A model generated the notes under the pieces. It did no database searches, was not told the DNA's origin, and worked only from the letters and a program-made list of their open reading frames with translations. DNA of 64,000 nt, from contig CAIPAH010000030.1 in the NCBI GenBank assembly GCA_903862955.1, forward strand, positions 1-64,000. Direction: 5' to 3'. The position numbers and the translations under genes are program-made. Each line of letters begins with the position of its first letter. Position 1 is the stretch's first letter. Positions 1 to 10,407 of this stretch are shown here, piece by piece. This DNA is from an uncultured Opitutia bacterium. Lineage in GTDB: Bacteria > Verrucomicrobiota > Verrucomicrobiia > Opitutales > Opitutaceae.

Positions 1-25
1 AGAATATCGGGGATAAACCCCGACC
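1..25. repeat. REP-like hairpin, family of 32489-32548
   Basis: A TCGGGG/CCCCGA stem with a five-base loop lies just before sua5. Read on the minus strand, its GGTCGGG start and CCCGATAT tail match the inverted pair at 32489-32548. The innermost stem pair is G-C here and C-G there. The partner arm, if any, lies outside the window. Confidence 0.6.
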
Positions 26-46
26 GACGCTCCGACCATTCAACCG

Positions 47-1039
47 ATGCCCGTATTCCCCCGCCTCCTCCGCGGCACTCCCGCCACCCTCGCCCGGCTC
101 GCCCGCCAGCTCCGCGCCGGGGAACTCGTCGCCGTGCCGACCGAGACGGTCTACGGACTCGCCGCCAACGCCCTCGACGCGCGCGCTTGCCGGAAGATTT
201 TCACCGCGAAGGGCCGGCCAGCCGATGACCCGCTCATCGTCCACATCCATTCGCTCGCGCAGCTCAGCCAGGTAGCCGAGGTCAACGCCGCCGCGTTGAA
301 GCTGGCGAAGAAATTTTGGCCCGGCCCGCTCACGCTCGTGTTGCCGAAAAAAGCCGTCGTGCCCGACGTCGTGTCCGCCGGCCTGCCCAGCGTCGCCGTC
401 CGGATGCCGAGTCACCCGCTCTTCCGCAAGCTGCTCAAACTCGCCGGCGTCCCCCTCGCCGCCCCGAGCGCCAATCCGTTCGGCTACGTCAGTCCGACAT
501 CCGCGGAGCACGTCCGCGCCGGCCTCGGGAAAAAAATCCGCGACATCCTCGACGGCGGTCCCTGCGCCATCGGCTTGGAATCCACCATCGTGGACCTCCG
601 CGACCCGCGCCGCCCCCGCCTGCTGCGCCCTGGCGCCGTCACGCGCGTCGAACTCGAGCGCGCGCTCGGCGTGTCCGTGAAATCCGCCCCGACACCCGGA
701 CGCGCCCGCCGCGGCGCCCAGCTCGCCCCCGGCCTGCTCGCCCGCCACTACAGCCCCCGCACGCGGGTCACGCTGCACGCGCAGCTCTCACCGTCCGCCG
801 CCGGGCGCAGTTCGCCGCGTGAGGCGTGGATTTTCCTCGCGAAACCCGCCGACCTCGCCGGCAAAAACATCTTCTGGCTCGACGCCCGCGGCAACCTGCG
901 CGGCGCCGCGCGGCGCCTGTTCGCCACGCTCCGCCGCGTGGACGCGCTCGGTTTTGACCGCATCCACGTCGAGCTCGCCCGCGGCGAGGGTCTGGCCGAT
1001 GCAATCAATGACCGGCTGCGTCGGGCGGCGGCAAAGTAG
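47..1039 (+). CDS. sua5: L-threonylcarbamoyladenylate synthase (Sua5/YrdC family)
   Basis: Makes threonylcarbamoyl-AMP from threonine, bicarbonate and ATP, the first step of t6A37 modification in ANN-decoding tRNAs; cytosolic. The 330 residues match the long Sua5 form rather than the short TsaC/YrdC form. The YrdC domain spans about residues 10-205, with PTETVYGL (31-38), KGRP (55-58), SAN (141-143) and GLESTIVD (177-184). A linker and C-terminal Sua5 domain with an HYSP motif follow. The ATG at 47 gives the full YrdC N-terminus. It stands alone on the plus strand and converges on hisC; its TAG stop lies in the GTAG head of the repeat at 1036. Confidence 0.93.
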   Translation: MPVFPRLLRGTPATLARLARQLRAGELVAVPTETVYGLAANALDARACRKIFTAKGRPADDPLIVHIHSLAQLSQVAEVNAAALKLAKKFWPGPLTLVLPKKAVVPDVVSAGLPSVAVRMPSHPLFRKLLKLAGVPLAAPSANPFGYVSPTSAEHVRAGLGKKIRDILDGGPCAIGLESTIVDLRDPRRPRLLRPGAVTRVELERALGVSVKSAPTPGRARRGAQLAPGLLARHYSPRTRVTLHAQLSPSAAGRSSPREAWIFLAKPADLAGKNIFWLDARGNLRGAARRLFATLRRVDALGFDRIHVELARGEGLADAINDRLRRAAAK

Positions 1040-1130
1040 CGCAGGCGTCCCCGCCTGCATCACAGGGCCCAAAACGCTTCTTGGCGGAAAACAGACCTCA
1101 ACCTCGGAGCAGGCGGGTCGCCTGCGCTAC
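1036..1130. repeat. Inverted pair of GTAG-headed REP-like hairpins (REPIN-like)
   Basis: The left arm (1036-1058) begins GTAGCGCAGGCG and folds into a GCAGGCG/CGCCTGC hairpin. The right arm (1109-1130) is its near-exact reverse complement, also ending in the GTAG head. About 50 bases lie between. The TAG in the left head is the sua5 stop codon, and the CTA in the right head is the complement of the hisC stop. It fills the whole gap between the convergent genes and probably acts as a bidirectional terminator. Confidence 0.8.
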
Positions 1131-2245
1131 ATGCGCCCCGCATCCAGCTCCGCCAGCAGCCGCTCGTTTTGCGCGTGCGTGCCGACGGTGATGCGCAGCC
1201 ACGCGGGCATGCCGTAGGAGTTCATCGGGCGCACGATCACGCCGCGCCGTTGCAGCGCCTCGAAGAGCTTCCAGCCTGCTGCCTGCCCAGCGGACGTCGC
1301 CGGGTCGCCGACGCGGACGAGAATGAAGTTCGCCACGCTCGGCACCCATTCGAGCTTTCGTGCAGTGAAACCCGCCTCGAGTTGCGCCATGCCCGCGCGG
1401 TTCTCGCGCACGCACTTCGCCGTGAACTCGGTGTCGTCCAGCGCAGCAATCGCCGCGGCCTGCGCGATCGCGTTCACGTTGAACGGCTGGCGCACGCGGT
1501 TGAGCAGCGCGATGATGTCCGCCGTCGCGTAGCCGTAGCCGATGCGCAGCGACGCGAGTCCGTAGACTTTCGAGAATGTCCGCAGGCAGACCACCTTCCG
1601 ACCCTCGCGGATCAGCGGACGCAGGTCCGGGGCGTTGGGATCGAACTCCGCGTAGGCTTCGTCAAACACCGCCACCACGTGGTCCGGCAGCGCGCGCGCG
1701 AAGGCCAGCAGGTCCTGCTCCGTGTTCGCCGTGCCCGTCGGGTTGTTCGGGCTGCAGACGTAAACGAGTTTCGTGCGTGGCGTGATCGCGGCCGCGAGGT
1801 GCGCCAGGTCGTGGCGATAGTTGGTCAGCGGGATTTCAACCGCCTTCGCGCCGAAAACGAGCGTCACGAGCTTGTAGACGACGAACGCCGGCGCGGCCAT
1901 CACGACCTCGTCACCGGGCCCGAGCAGCGTGTGGCCGATCAGCTCGATGACTTCGTTGGAACCGTTGCCAACGACAAACTGCTCCGCCGCCAGCCCGCGC
2001 GCCGCGGCGAGTTTCTGCCGCAGGGCGAAACATCCGCCGTCCGGGTAAAGTTCGCCGTGCTCCAGCGCGTGTTTGGCCGCCGCGACCGCCTTGGGTGACG
2101 GGCCGAACGGGTTTTCGTTCGAGGCCAGCTTGATGATGCCCGCCGCATCGAGCCCGAGCTCGCGCGCGACCTCCTCGATCGGTTTGCCCGGCTCATAGAC
2201 GGGCTGCGTCAGGACGGCAGGTTTGACCAGGGCCTCGAACTTCAT
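1127..2245 (-). CDS. hisC: Histidinol-phosphate aminotransferase
   Basis: A PLP enzyme that converts imidazole-acetol phosphate and glutamate to histidinol phosphate in histidine synthesis; it may also serve aromatic amino acids. The 372 residues are usual for HisC. Fold-type I marks are SNENP (42-46), GNGSNE (93-98), SPNNPTG (165-171), FDEAY (194-198) and the Schiff-base lysine K226 in TFSKVYGLASLRIGY. The ATG at 2245 was chosen because the family N-terminus begins there; an ATG six codons upstream is possible. Neither has a clear Shine-Dalgarno site. No other his gene is nearby, so it is an isolated biosynthetic gene. Confidence 0.93.
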   Translation of the reverse strand: MKFEALVKPAVLTQPVYEPGKPIEEVARELGLDAAGIIKLASNENPFGPSPKAVAAAKHALEHGELYPDGGCFALRQKLAAARGLAAEQFVVGNGSNEVIELIGHTLLGPGDEVVMAAPAFVVYKLVTLVFGAKAVEIPLTNYRHDLAHLAAAITPRTKLVYVCSPNNPTGTANTEQDLLAFARALPDHVVAVFDEAYAEFDPNAPDLRPLIREGRKVVCLRTFSKVYGLASLRIGYGYATADIIALLNRVRQPFNVNAIAQAAAIAALDDTEFTAKCVRENRAGMAQLEAGFTARKLEWVPSVANFILVRVGDPATSAGQAAGWKLFEALQRRGVIVRPMNSYGMPAWLRITVGTHAQNERLLAELDAGRM

Positions 2246-2312
2246 CCAAGCAGGAGAACACAAATTACGGCGTCCGAGAAACCCTTAAATCGTCAGGCGA
2301 AGACCCGTTTTA

Positions 2313-2484
2313 AGCCGGAAGCCAGGAAACCAGGAACGATCGCCATCGCGGAAACGCGGAGGAGCGGAAATGCCGGGAAAGGGAGGCCGGCTGGGGCCAT
2401 CGGTCCCGGCCGGCCTCCTCTCCGCGTTTCCGCCCTTCCGCGTTTTCGCGATCTGTCCGGTTCCTGGCTTCCTGGCTTCCGGCT
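2313..2484. repeat. 172-base imperfect palindrome (REPIN/MITE-like)
   Basis: The outer arms (2313-2337 and 2460-2484) differ at one of 25 positions when one is reverse-complemented; they begin AGCCGGAAGCCAGG. Pairing continues inward imperfectly to a three-base loop centred near 2400 (GGGGCC-atc-GGTCCC), so the whole element could fold into one long hairpin. The same outer motif recurs at 17191. It lies between two co-directional genes and contains no convincing reading frame. Confidence 0.8.
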
Positions 2485-2492
2485 AAGAAAAC

Positions 2493-3086
2493 TCAAATCC
2501 TCCGGCTCGGCACGCGCACGACCTTCATTCCGGCTGCGGTCGCGCCCTGGATGCCGGGGTCGGCGTCCTCGAACACGAGGCACTCATGCGGCGGCACGCC
2601 CATCTTCTGCGCGGCCAGCAGGAACATGTCCGGTGACGGCTTGCCGTGCTTCACGTCGTCCGCCGTCACGACCACGGGAAACAGCGACGCCAAACCCGTG
2701 ATCTCGAGGGAACGCTCCACGATGAGGCGCGGTCCGCCGGACGCGATGGCAAGGGGGTGCGTTTGGGACATGCGGCGGGCAAATTCCACGACGGGCTCGA
2801 TCAGGCGCACGTCCTTCTGCAGTTCGCTGAAAAAGGCCTCCTTGGCGTGAAACACGAGATCGGGGTCCAGCTTCAGGCCGTAATGCTCGCCGAACAGCTC
2901 GGCCACCCGGCGCGTGGGAATGCCGCCCAGCGCGTAAAAATGGTCCTCATCCAGCGCGTGCGGCAGGCCGGCCTCGCGCATCGCCGCGTCCCATGCCCGG
3001 TAGTGCAGCGGCATCGTGTCGATCAGCGTGCCATCGAGGTCAAAGATGTAGCCCGCGAAATGGCCGGCGGGAATGTCGAGTTGCAT
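2493..3086 (-). CDS. HAD-superfamily hydrolase, beta-phosphoglucomutase-like
   Basis: A 197-residue HAD subfamily I enzyme, a probable sugar-phosphate phosphatase or mutase. Motif I DLDGT is at residues 16-20, with nucleophile D16 and general acid D18. The four-helix cap follows, beginning TMPLHYRAW. Motif II (ASGG), the motif III lysine in HGKPSPD and motif IV VFEDADPG are all present. The start at 3086 is preferred because the frame upstream runs into low-quality sequence overlapping arsN. It lies 46 bases downstream of arsN on the same strand and could be the last gene of that transcript. Substrate cannot be read from sequence; YqaB-like fructose-1-phosphate phosphatases are the closest type. 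Confidence 0.82.
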   Translation of the reverse strand: MQLDIPAGHFAGYIFDLDGTLIDTMPLHYRAWDAAMREAGLPHALDEDHFYALGGIPTRRVAELFGEHYGLKLDPDLVFHAKEAFFSELQKDVRLIEPVVEFARRMSQTHPLAIASGGPRLIVERSLEITGLASLFPVVVTADDVKHGKPSPDMFLLAAQKMGVPPHECLVFEDADPGIQGATAAGMKVVRVPSRRI

Positions 3087-3132
3087 GAAGCGCGCAGGCC
3101 ACGGGCAAAACCGCGCGCTGGCAACGGCAAAG

Positions 3133-3660
3133 TCAGTCCCGCCCCGCCACCATGCTCCGCCGCTCGAGCAGCAGCGTGTCACGCCACTGCCCCGCCAAGG
3201 GCCCGTGGGTCATCTTCCCAATGCGTTCCCGCCGCCCCACCTCGCGAAATCCATGCCGCCGATGCAACGCCAGGCTCGAGACATTCTCGGGGAAAATTCC
3301 CGCCTGCAGCGTCCAAATCCCCGCCACCTCCGAGCGTGCCACCAACTCGTTCATGAGCGCGTCGCCCACACCCTGGCCGCGGGCCGACTCGCGGACGTAA
3401 ACGCTCACCTCCGCCACGCCGGCGTAGACGCAGCGTTCCGACACGGGTGACAGGCAGGCCCAGCCCGTGATTTCACCCTGGGCGTTGCGCGAGATCACGC
3501 TGCTGCCGGTGATCTTGCTTTTGCTCCACTCGGCATAAGTGGCCGGCGGAAAGGCGGCAAACGTCGCGTGGCCGGTGGCAATTCCCTCCCGGTAAATCGC
3601 CGCGACCGCCGTCCATTCGGCCGCGGTCATGGTCTCGATCTGGACAACCGGGGTGCTCAC
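3133..3660 (-). CDS. arsN: GNAT N-acetyltransferase, ArsN/phosphinothricin acetyltransferase-like
   Basis: A 175-residue GNAT protein of the phosphinothricin/arsinothricin acetyltransferase type. The fold begins IETMTAAEWTAVAAIYREG. The acetyl-CoA motif A (VSVYVRESARGQGVG) and the HRRHGFREVG segment near the C-terminus are typical. ArsN1 enzymes acetylate arsinothricin, a trivalent organoarsenical antibiotic, and are often found in ars operons. The gene starts 6 bases after acr3 stops, so it belongs to the arsenic operon. Substrate is inferred from context; methionine sulfoximine or phosphinothricin are alternatives. Confidence 0.75.
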   Translation of the reverse strand: MSTPVVQIETMTAAEWTAVAAIYREGIATGHATFAAFPPATYAEWSKSKITGSSVISRNAQGEITGWACLSPVSERCVYAGVAEVSVYVRESARGQGVGDALMNELVARSEVAGIWTLQAGIFPENVSSLALHRRHGFREVGRRERIGKMTHGPLAGQWRDTLLLERRSMVAGRD

Positions 3661-3666
3661 TCCCGG

Positions 3667-4722
3667 CTAATTTGGCCGAACCAGCCGCCGTTTCCAAGCC
3701 AATGCTAGGCTGACCAGCCCGATCAGCGCCGGCACCTCAACCAGCGGCCCCACCACCGCCGCAAACGCCGCGCCCGACGCCAGGCCAAACACCCCGACGG
3801 CCACCGCGATCGCCAGCTCGAAATTATTGCCCGCCGCCGTGAAGGCCAGCGTCGCCGCCCGCTCATAGTCCGTGCCCACCCGCACACTCATCCAAAACGT
3901 GGTCAGGAACATGATCGCAAAATAGACCAGCAGCGGCACCGCGATGCGCAGCACGTCCAGCGGGATCCGGATCACGGTGTCGCCCTTCAGGCTGAACATC
4001 ACAAAAATCGTGAAGAGCAGCGCCGCCAGCGTCAGCGGGCTGATGAACGGCGCGAATTTCCCGTCATACCAGGCCACCCGCGAGCCGCGACGCAGACCCA
4101 GCCGCGTCAGCCAACCCGCCAAAAAGGGGATGCCGAGATAAATGAACACGCTCCGGGCCACGTTCGCGACCGTGATGCTCGAAAGGTCCAGCGCGCCCGT
4201 TTGGACGCCCACGAGCGGCGGCAGCACCCGCAGGAACAGCCACGCCATCGGCGCGTAAAAGAAGACCTGAAACAGCGCGTTAAAGGCCACCAGTCCAGCG
4301 CAGTATTCGCGGCTGCCACCGGCGAGGTCATTCCAGACAATCACCATCGCGATGCAACGGGCCAGCCCGATGAGCACCAGCCCCGCAAAATACTCGGGCC
4401 GGTCGCGCAGGAAGATCACCGCCAGCGCAAACATCAGCACGGGACCGAGCAGCCAGTTCTGCACGAGCGAGAGCGCGAGCACCTTCCGGTCGCGAAACAC
4501 GTCCGCCAACTCCTCGTAGCGTACCTTCGCCAGCGGCGGATACATCATCACGATCAGCCCGATCGCGATGGGGATCGACGTCGTGCCAACACTCCAGCCC
4601 GTCAGCGCATGCGGAATCGCCGGGAGATAGCGCCCCGCCAACAGCCCCGCGGCCATCGCCAGGAAAATCCAGAGCGTCAGATAACGATCGAGGAACGAGA
4701 GCCGGCCTGAGATGGGATTCAT
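3667..4722 (-). CDS. acr3: Arsenite efflux permease ACR3
   Basis: An inner-membrane arsenite exporter of the ACR3 (BART superfamily) type, 351 residues with about ten hydrophobic segments. The conserved cysteine needed for arsenite transport in characterised ACR3 proteins is C123, in [14 protein letters not shown]. The NNFELAIA segment near residue 290 is another family signature. It lies between the Cys-rich DUF6428-type gene (6-base gap) and arsN (6-base gap), so it is translated from a tight operon under ArsR control. Confidence 0.93.
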   Translation of the reverse strand: MNPISGRLSFLDRYLTLWIFLAMAAGLLAGRYLPAIPHALTGWSVGTTSIPIAIGLIVMMYPPLAKVRYEELADVFRDRKVLALSLVQNWLLGPVLMFALAVIFLRDRPEYFAGLVLIGLARCIAMVIVWNDLAGGSREYCAGLVAFNALFQVFFYAPMAWLFLRVLPPLVGVQTGALDLSSITVANVARSVFIYLGIPFLAGWLTRLGLRRGSRVAWYDGKFAPFISPLTLAALLFTIFVMFSLKGDTVIRIPLDVLRIAVPLLVYFAIMFLTTFWMSVRVGTDYERAATLAFTAAGNNFELAIAVAVGVFGLASGAAFAAVVGPLVEVPALIGLVSLALAWKRRLVRPN

Positions 4723-4728
4723 GGCGGG

Positions 4729-5235
4729 TCAGCAGCAGCCCTGGCCTTCAGATGCGACCGCTCCGGCGCAGCACGCGGTGCCTTCGTCGCCGTCCGTCGC
4801 GCAGGCGCCTTCGCCGGGCACGCCACAACGCTCCCGCGCAAGACAGTCGGTATGCTTGGAGCCGAGGTGCAAGGTCAGCTCCGCGCCGTCGAAGGTGATT
4901 TCGTCCACCGGGAACTGCGAAATCGCGCCATCCTCGTATTCAACCTCCACCGGCAGCTCGCCGGACGTCAGGATGGAACCGGCCAGGCCAAGGATGAAGT
5001 TCATCTTCCCCGCTGACAGCCGGTGGCCGTCGTCATGGCCGGAGGCGGTCCAAGTCTGCAGGACGCAACTCTCGGCGGCACGAAACTTGCCCCCACAATC
5101 CACAAATTTCTTCGCCACATGACCCACTTCCGTCACGTGAAAATGGCGCGGCACGAAGCCTCCGCCCGGGAGGGCAATGACCACCGGAGCCGCGGGCTGC
5201 GCCAAAAGCCGGGATTTGAATTCGCTGAGTTTCAT
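4729..5235 (-). CDS. DUF6428-type ars-operon protein with Cys-rich tail
   Basis: A 168-residue soluble protein of a family (DUF6428) that recurs beside arsR/arsC. The body holds PRHFHVTEVGHV and SESC/TWT-type segments, followed by an acidic EVEYEDGAISQFPVDEITF strand pair. The last 38 residues carry seven cysteines (131, 137, 145, 155, 156, 167, 168), including two CC pairs. No function is established. The thiol-rich tail suggests a role in binding As(III) or passing it to Acr3, but that is an inference. It sits 27 bases after arsC and 6 before acr3. Confidence 0.72.
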   Translation of the reverse strand: MKLSEFKSRLLAQPAAPVVIALPGGGFVPRHFHVTEVGHVAKKFVDCGGKFRAAESCVLQTWTASGHDDGHRLSAGKMNFILGLAGSILTSGELPVEVEYEDGAISQFPVDEITFDGAELTLHLGSKHTDCLARERCGVPGEGACATDGDEGTACCAGAVASEGQGCC

Positions 5236-5262
5236 GGCTGGATTGGTTTATTCTTGCGGGTT

Positions 5263-5775
5263 TCAGGTCTTCTTCGCCGCCTCGCCGGGGAGCTGGAATT
5301 GCTCGCCGACACTCCGCACGGCCACCGCGTCGAACAACCTATCATCGGGAAACGCACAGAACAGCTCCACGCGCCGCGCGATCTGGGATGCCACATTGAC
5401 GAAACAGCGATATTTCTCGTCCTCAGAGCCTTCCGCTGCCGCCGGGTCGGGCGAACCCCAATGGGCGATCAGCGGCTGGCCGGGCCATACCGGGCAGGCC
5501 TCGCGGGCGTTATCGCAGACCGTGATCACAAAATCGAATTTCACGCCCTTGAACTCGTCCCACGACTTCGAGCGCGCGTCACTGGCGTCGAGATTGTATT
5601 TCTCCCGCAGCACGCGGACGGCGAGCGGGTTCACGCGCCCGGTGGGATGCGAACCGGCGCTGACCACCTCGAAGCGACCCCGCCCCTTCGCGCGGAGCAG
5701 GTATTCGCCGAGGACAGAGCGGGCCGAATTACCGGTGCAGAGGATGAGGACCTTGTACGGTGCTTTTGAACTCAT
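5263..5775 (-). CDS. arsC: Arsenate reductase, low-molecular-weight PTPase type
   Basis: Reduces arsenate to arsenite for export by Acr3. A 170-residue LMW-phosphatase fold with the CX5R loop C13-TGNSA-R19, followed by SAGSHPTGRVNP. The thioredoxin-coupled class has a Cys triad; C13, C87 and C94 (VCDNAREACPVWPG) fit Cys10/82/89 of the plasmid pI258 enzyme. The extra Cys usually found inside the P-loop (CTGNSCRS) is Ala18 here. That residue is not part of the triad, so activity should survive. It starts 7 bases after arsR ends. Confidence 0.9.
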   Translation of the reverse strand: MSSKAPYKVLILCTGNSARSVLGEYLLRAKGRGRFEVVSAGSHPTGRVNPLAVRVLREKYNLDASDARSKSWDEFKGVKFDFVITVCDNAREACPVWPGQPLIAHWGSPDPAAAEGSEDEKYRCFVNVASQIARRVELFCAFPDDRLFDAVAVRSVGEQFQLPGEAAKKT

Positions 5776-5782
5776 GGGGAAA

Positions 5783-6157
5783 TCAGCGGGTTTTCACCGT
5801 CGCGCAGCAGGACGGCCCGGTGGCGGACAACTTCGGGGCGAGTTTCCTCAAGCGGGCCAGATCCCGGCGAAAAACGGGGTTCTCGCCCGCGCAGTCCTGC
5901 AAACACGCGAGATTGGCCGCCAGTTCGCGCGGCGGCTTGGCCGGCAGCGCGTAGACCATCCAGTTGCCCTCGCGCTCGCACGTCACCAACCCGCGCTGCT
6001 TCAGGTAGGCGAGATGCTTGGAGATCTTCACCTGCGGCTCGCGCAGGACCGCCTGGAAATGACAGACGCACAGCGGCCCCTGCGCCAGCACGTTGAGCAG
6101 CCGCAGCCGGGTCTCGTCGCAGAGGCACTCGTAGATTTTGACCAGCTTCATGGCCAA
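5783..6157 (-). CDS. arsR: ArsR-family arsenite-responsive repressor
   Basis: A 124-residue winged-helix repressor and first gene of the arsenic operon. DETRLRLLNVL leads into GPLCVCHF (C30, C32), which matches the alpha-3 As(III)-binding CVC motif of the E. coli type. The recognition helix is QVKISKHLAYLKQRGLV. The ATG at 6157 is listed. A second ATG two codons on (6151) lies about where transcription would begin from the -10 at 6160-6165, so a leaderless start is possible. It should repress its own operon from the dyad at 6161-6180. Confidence 0.92.
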   Translation of the reverse strand: MAMKLVKIYECLCDETRLRLLNVLAQGPLCVCHFQAVLREPQVKISKHLAYLKQRGLVTCEREGNWMVYALPAKPPRELAANLACLQDCAGENPVFRRDLARLRKLAPKLSATGPSCCATVKTR

Positions 6158-6159
6158 AC

Positions 6160-6187
6160 CATATACCTATTAAGGAATATAGTTCAA
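6160..6187 (-). promoter_or_regulatory. ars operon promoter with ArsR operator dyad
   Basis: On the minus strand, TTGAAC (6187-6182) and TATATG (6165-6160) are 16 bases apart. An imperfect dyad, ATAT-CCT / AGG-ATAT (6161-6180), overlaps the spacer and -10, as expected for an ArsR operator. The first arsR ATG begins only two bases after the -10. Confidence 0.6.
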
Positions 6188-6235
6188 GCGGGATTTATTC
6201 CGGGCTGGCCCGCGGATGGGTTTGCAGAGACTAGG

Positions 6236-6300
6236 CGGGGCCCGGTGATCCGCCCCACATCGGATTCGCGCGGATTTGCGTGCTTCGCGGGCGAACTGAC
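6236..6300. repeat. Hairpin and solo copy of the 61590 repeat family
   Basis: A GGCGG/CCGCC hairpin (6236-6257) is followed by sequence that reads on the minus strand GCCCGCGAAGCACGC and then GCGCGAATCCG, matching the family at 61590-61667. It directly follows the GH4 stop and may serve as its terminator. Confidence 0.45.
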
Positions 6301-7767
6301 TTAATGCCCGGCGCGGGGGTTCTGCTTCTCGAGGCGCTTCAGCTCGGCCAAGGAACGGGTCTTCAGGCGCGCGGCGCCGCGGGTGACCTTGGTCTTGATC
6401 AGCGGGCCCTTGGCGAGGCGTTTTTTGGCGGCGGCGATGGCGCGTTTGTAACGCGGCAGCCATGGCGCCTGGGCCACGAGCATTTCGTCCACCATCTGCC
6501 AGATCTCGGGCGGGTTGCAGACGGCCCCGGTAAGCGGGTCCATCATGAAGGCCTGGCGCAGCAGCGTGTCGTCGCCGGCCACGGCCGCCTCGACGCCGAG
6601 GCGCTGGACCGAGATCGACGCGTTACACACCGCGGCGCAGCCGAGCGGCAGGTCGCCCACCTGGATCATGTTGATGCCGTGGCGGTCCACGAAGCCGGGC
6701 GCCTCGATGATGGCGTCCTCCGGGAGATTGCTGATCGTGCCGCGGTTCGGCAGGTTGAAGTGCCCGCGGTAAACGCGGCCGGTCTCGAGCGCCTCGAGGA
6801 TGCGGCTGCCGTGCTCCTCGCTGCGGCCTTCCTGGGTGTATTTGAGGGGTTCGGGCTTCTTCTTGCCGCCGAATTCCGCCTCGAACCAGTTCCGGCCCTC
6901 GGTGCAGACGCGGAGGTAACCGCCCGTCTCGCCGCCGATCCAGACGTTCATGTTGCTCCACCGCTTGATCTCGTTCGTGCGCTTGCGATACCACGGCACG
7001 TATTCGCTGAGGTGGCCGTTCGACTCGGTCGAGTAGTAGCCGAAGCGCCGCAGCATATCGATGCGGACCTTTTCCTCCTGCGGATACACCGCGTGCTTCT
7101 CGAACGCCGCCAGCAGCTCCGGCGTGCGTTCCTTGCCGCCGGTCTTCACCGAGATGAACCACGTCTGGTGGTTGATGCCGGCGCAGATGATGTCCACCTC
7201 GCTCTTCTTCCTGCCGAGGACCTCCGCGATCTGGAAATGCCCGTGCTGCACGCCGTGGCAGAGGCCCACGCAGCGGACGCCGCCGTATTTGTTCACGGCC
7301 CAGGTCATCATCGCCATCGGGTTGGCGTAGTTCAGCAGCAGGCAGTCCGGCGCGGCGATTTCGCGGATGTCCTGACAGAACTCCAGCAGCGCCGAGATGC
7401 CGCGCTGCGCATACATGATGCCGCCCGCGCAGAGCGTGTCGCCCACGCACTGGTCCACGCCGTATTTCAGCGGGATGTCCACGTCGGTCGCGAATGCCTC
7501 CAACCCGCCGATGCGCACCACCGTAAAGATGTATTTGGCCCCGCGGAGCGCGTCGCGGCGATTCGTCGTCGCGGTGATTTTCGTCGTGAGCCCGTTGGCG
7601 GCGATGTCCTGCCGGCACAGCTCCGTCACCATTTTCAGGTTCCGGGCGTTGATGTCGGTGAAGGCGAACTCGACGTTCGCGAACTCCGGCACGGCGAGCA
7701 GGTCGGCGAGCAGGCGGCGGGTGAAGCCGATCGAGCCGGCGCCAATGAAGGTGATTTTGAAAGACAT
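6301..7767 (-). CDS. Glycoside hydrolase family 4 (alpha-galactosidase/alpha-glucosidase type)
   Basis: GH4 enzymes use NAD+ and a divalent metal, usually Mn2+, in a redox-assisted elimination mechanism; cytosolic. The 488-residue protein opens with a Rossmann motif (FIGAGSIGF). NYANP (147-151) and the metal ligands C170 (GLCHG) and H200 (GINHQ) fit the AglA/MelA group, which are alpha-glucosidases or alpha-galactosidases. The CHG form, rather than the CNxP of phospho-glycosidases, argues for unphosphorylated substrates. The ATG at 7767 was chosen; a GTG five codons upstream is possible. It is a single gene with no transporter beside it. Confidence 0.88.
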   Translation of the reverse strand: MSFKITFIGAGSIGFTRRLLADLLAVPEFANVEFAFTDINARNLKMVTELCRQDIAANGLTTKITATTNRRDALRGAKYIFTVVRIGGLEAFATDVDIPLKYGVDQCVGDTLCAGGIMYAQRGISALLEFCQDIREIAAPDCLLLNYANPMAMMTWAVNKYGGVRCVGLCHGVQHGHFQIAEVLGRKKSEVDIICAGINHQTWFISVKTGGKERTPELLAAFEKHAVYPQEEKVRIDMLRRFGYYSTESNGHLSEYVPWYRKRTNEIKRWSNMNVWIGGETGGYLRVCTEGRNWFEAEFGGKKKPEPLKYTQEGRSEEHGSRILEALETGRVYRGHFNLPNRGTISNLPEDAIIEAPGFVDRHGINMIQVGDLPLGCAAVCNASISVQRLGVEAAVAGDDTLLRQAFMMDPLTGAVCNPPEIWQMVDEMLVAQAPWLPRYKRAIAAAKKRLAKGPLIKTKVTRGAARLKTRSLAELKRLEKQNPRAGH

Positions 7768-7835
7768 GGGGAGGTCGCGCACACTACGGAGAGCCCGATG
7801 AGCGCGTCAAGAAGCCCGCCCGTCACGGACGGCGC

Positions 7836-7874
7836 AAAAAAAAAGCGCCCCGCCGCGATGACCGCTGCGGGGCG
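7836..7874 (-). terminator. Rho-independent terminator of katG
   Basis: On the minus strand a GCGCCCCGC/GCGGGGCGC stem (7874-7845) runs straight into nine T residues (7844-7836), about 25 bases after the katG stop. This is one of the clearest intrinsic terminators in the window. Confidence 0.9.
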
Positions 7875-7897
7875 CCGAGGAAACGAGCGGGAATAAC

Positions 7898-10407
<2,510 letters not shown>

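Noticed and set aside
2246-2312. Histidine attenuator leader before hisC
   Set aside because: No short frame with consecutive His codons and no alternative terminator structure apart from the repeat palindrome.
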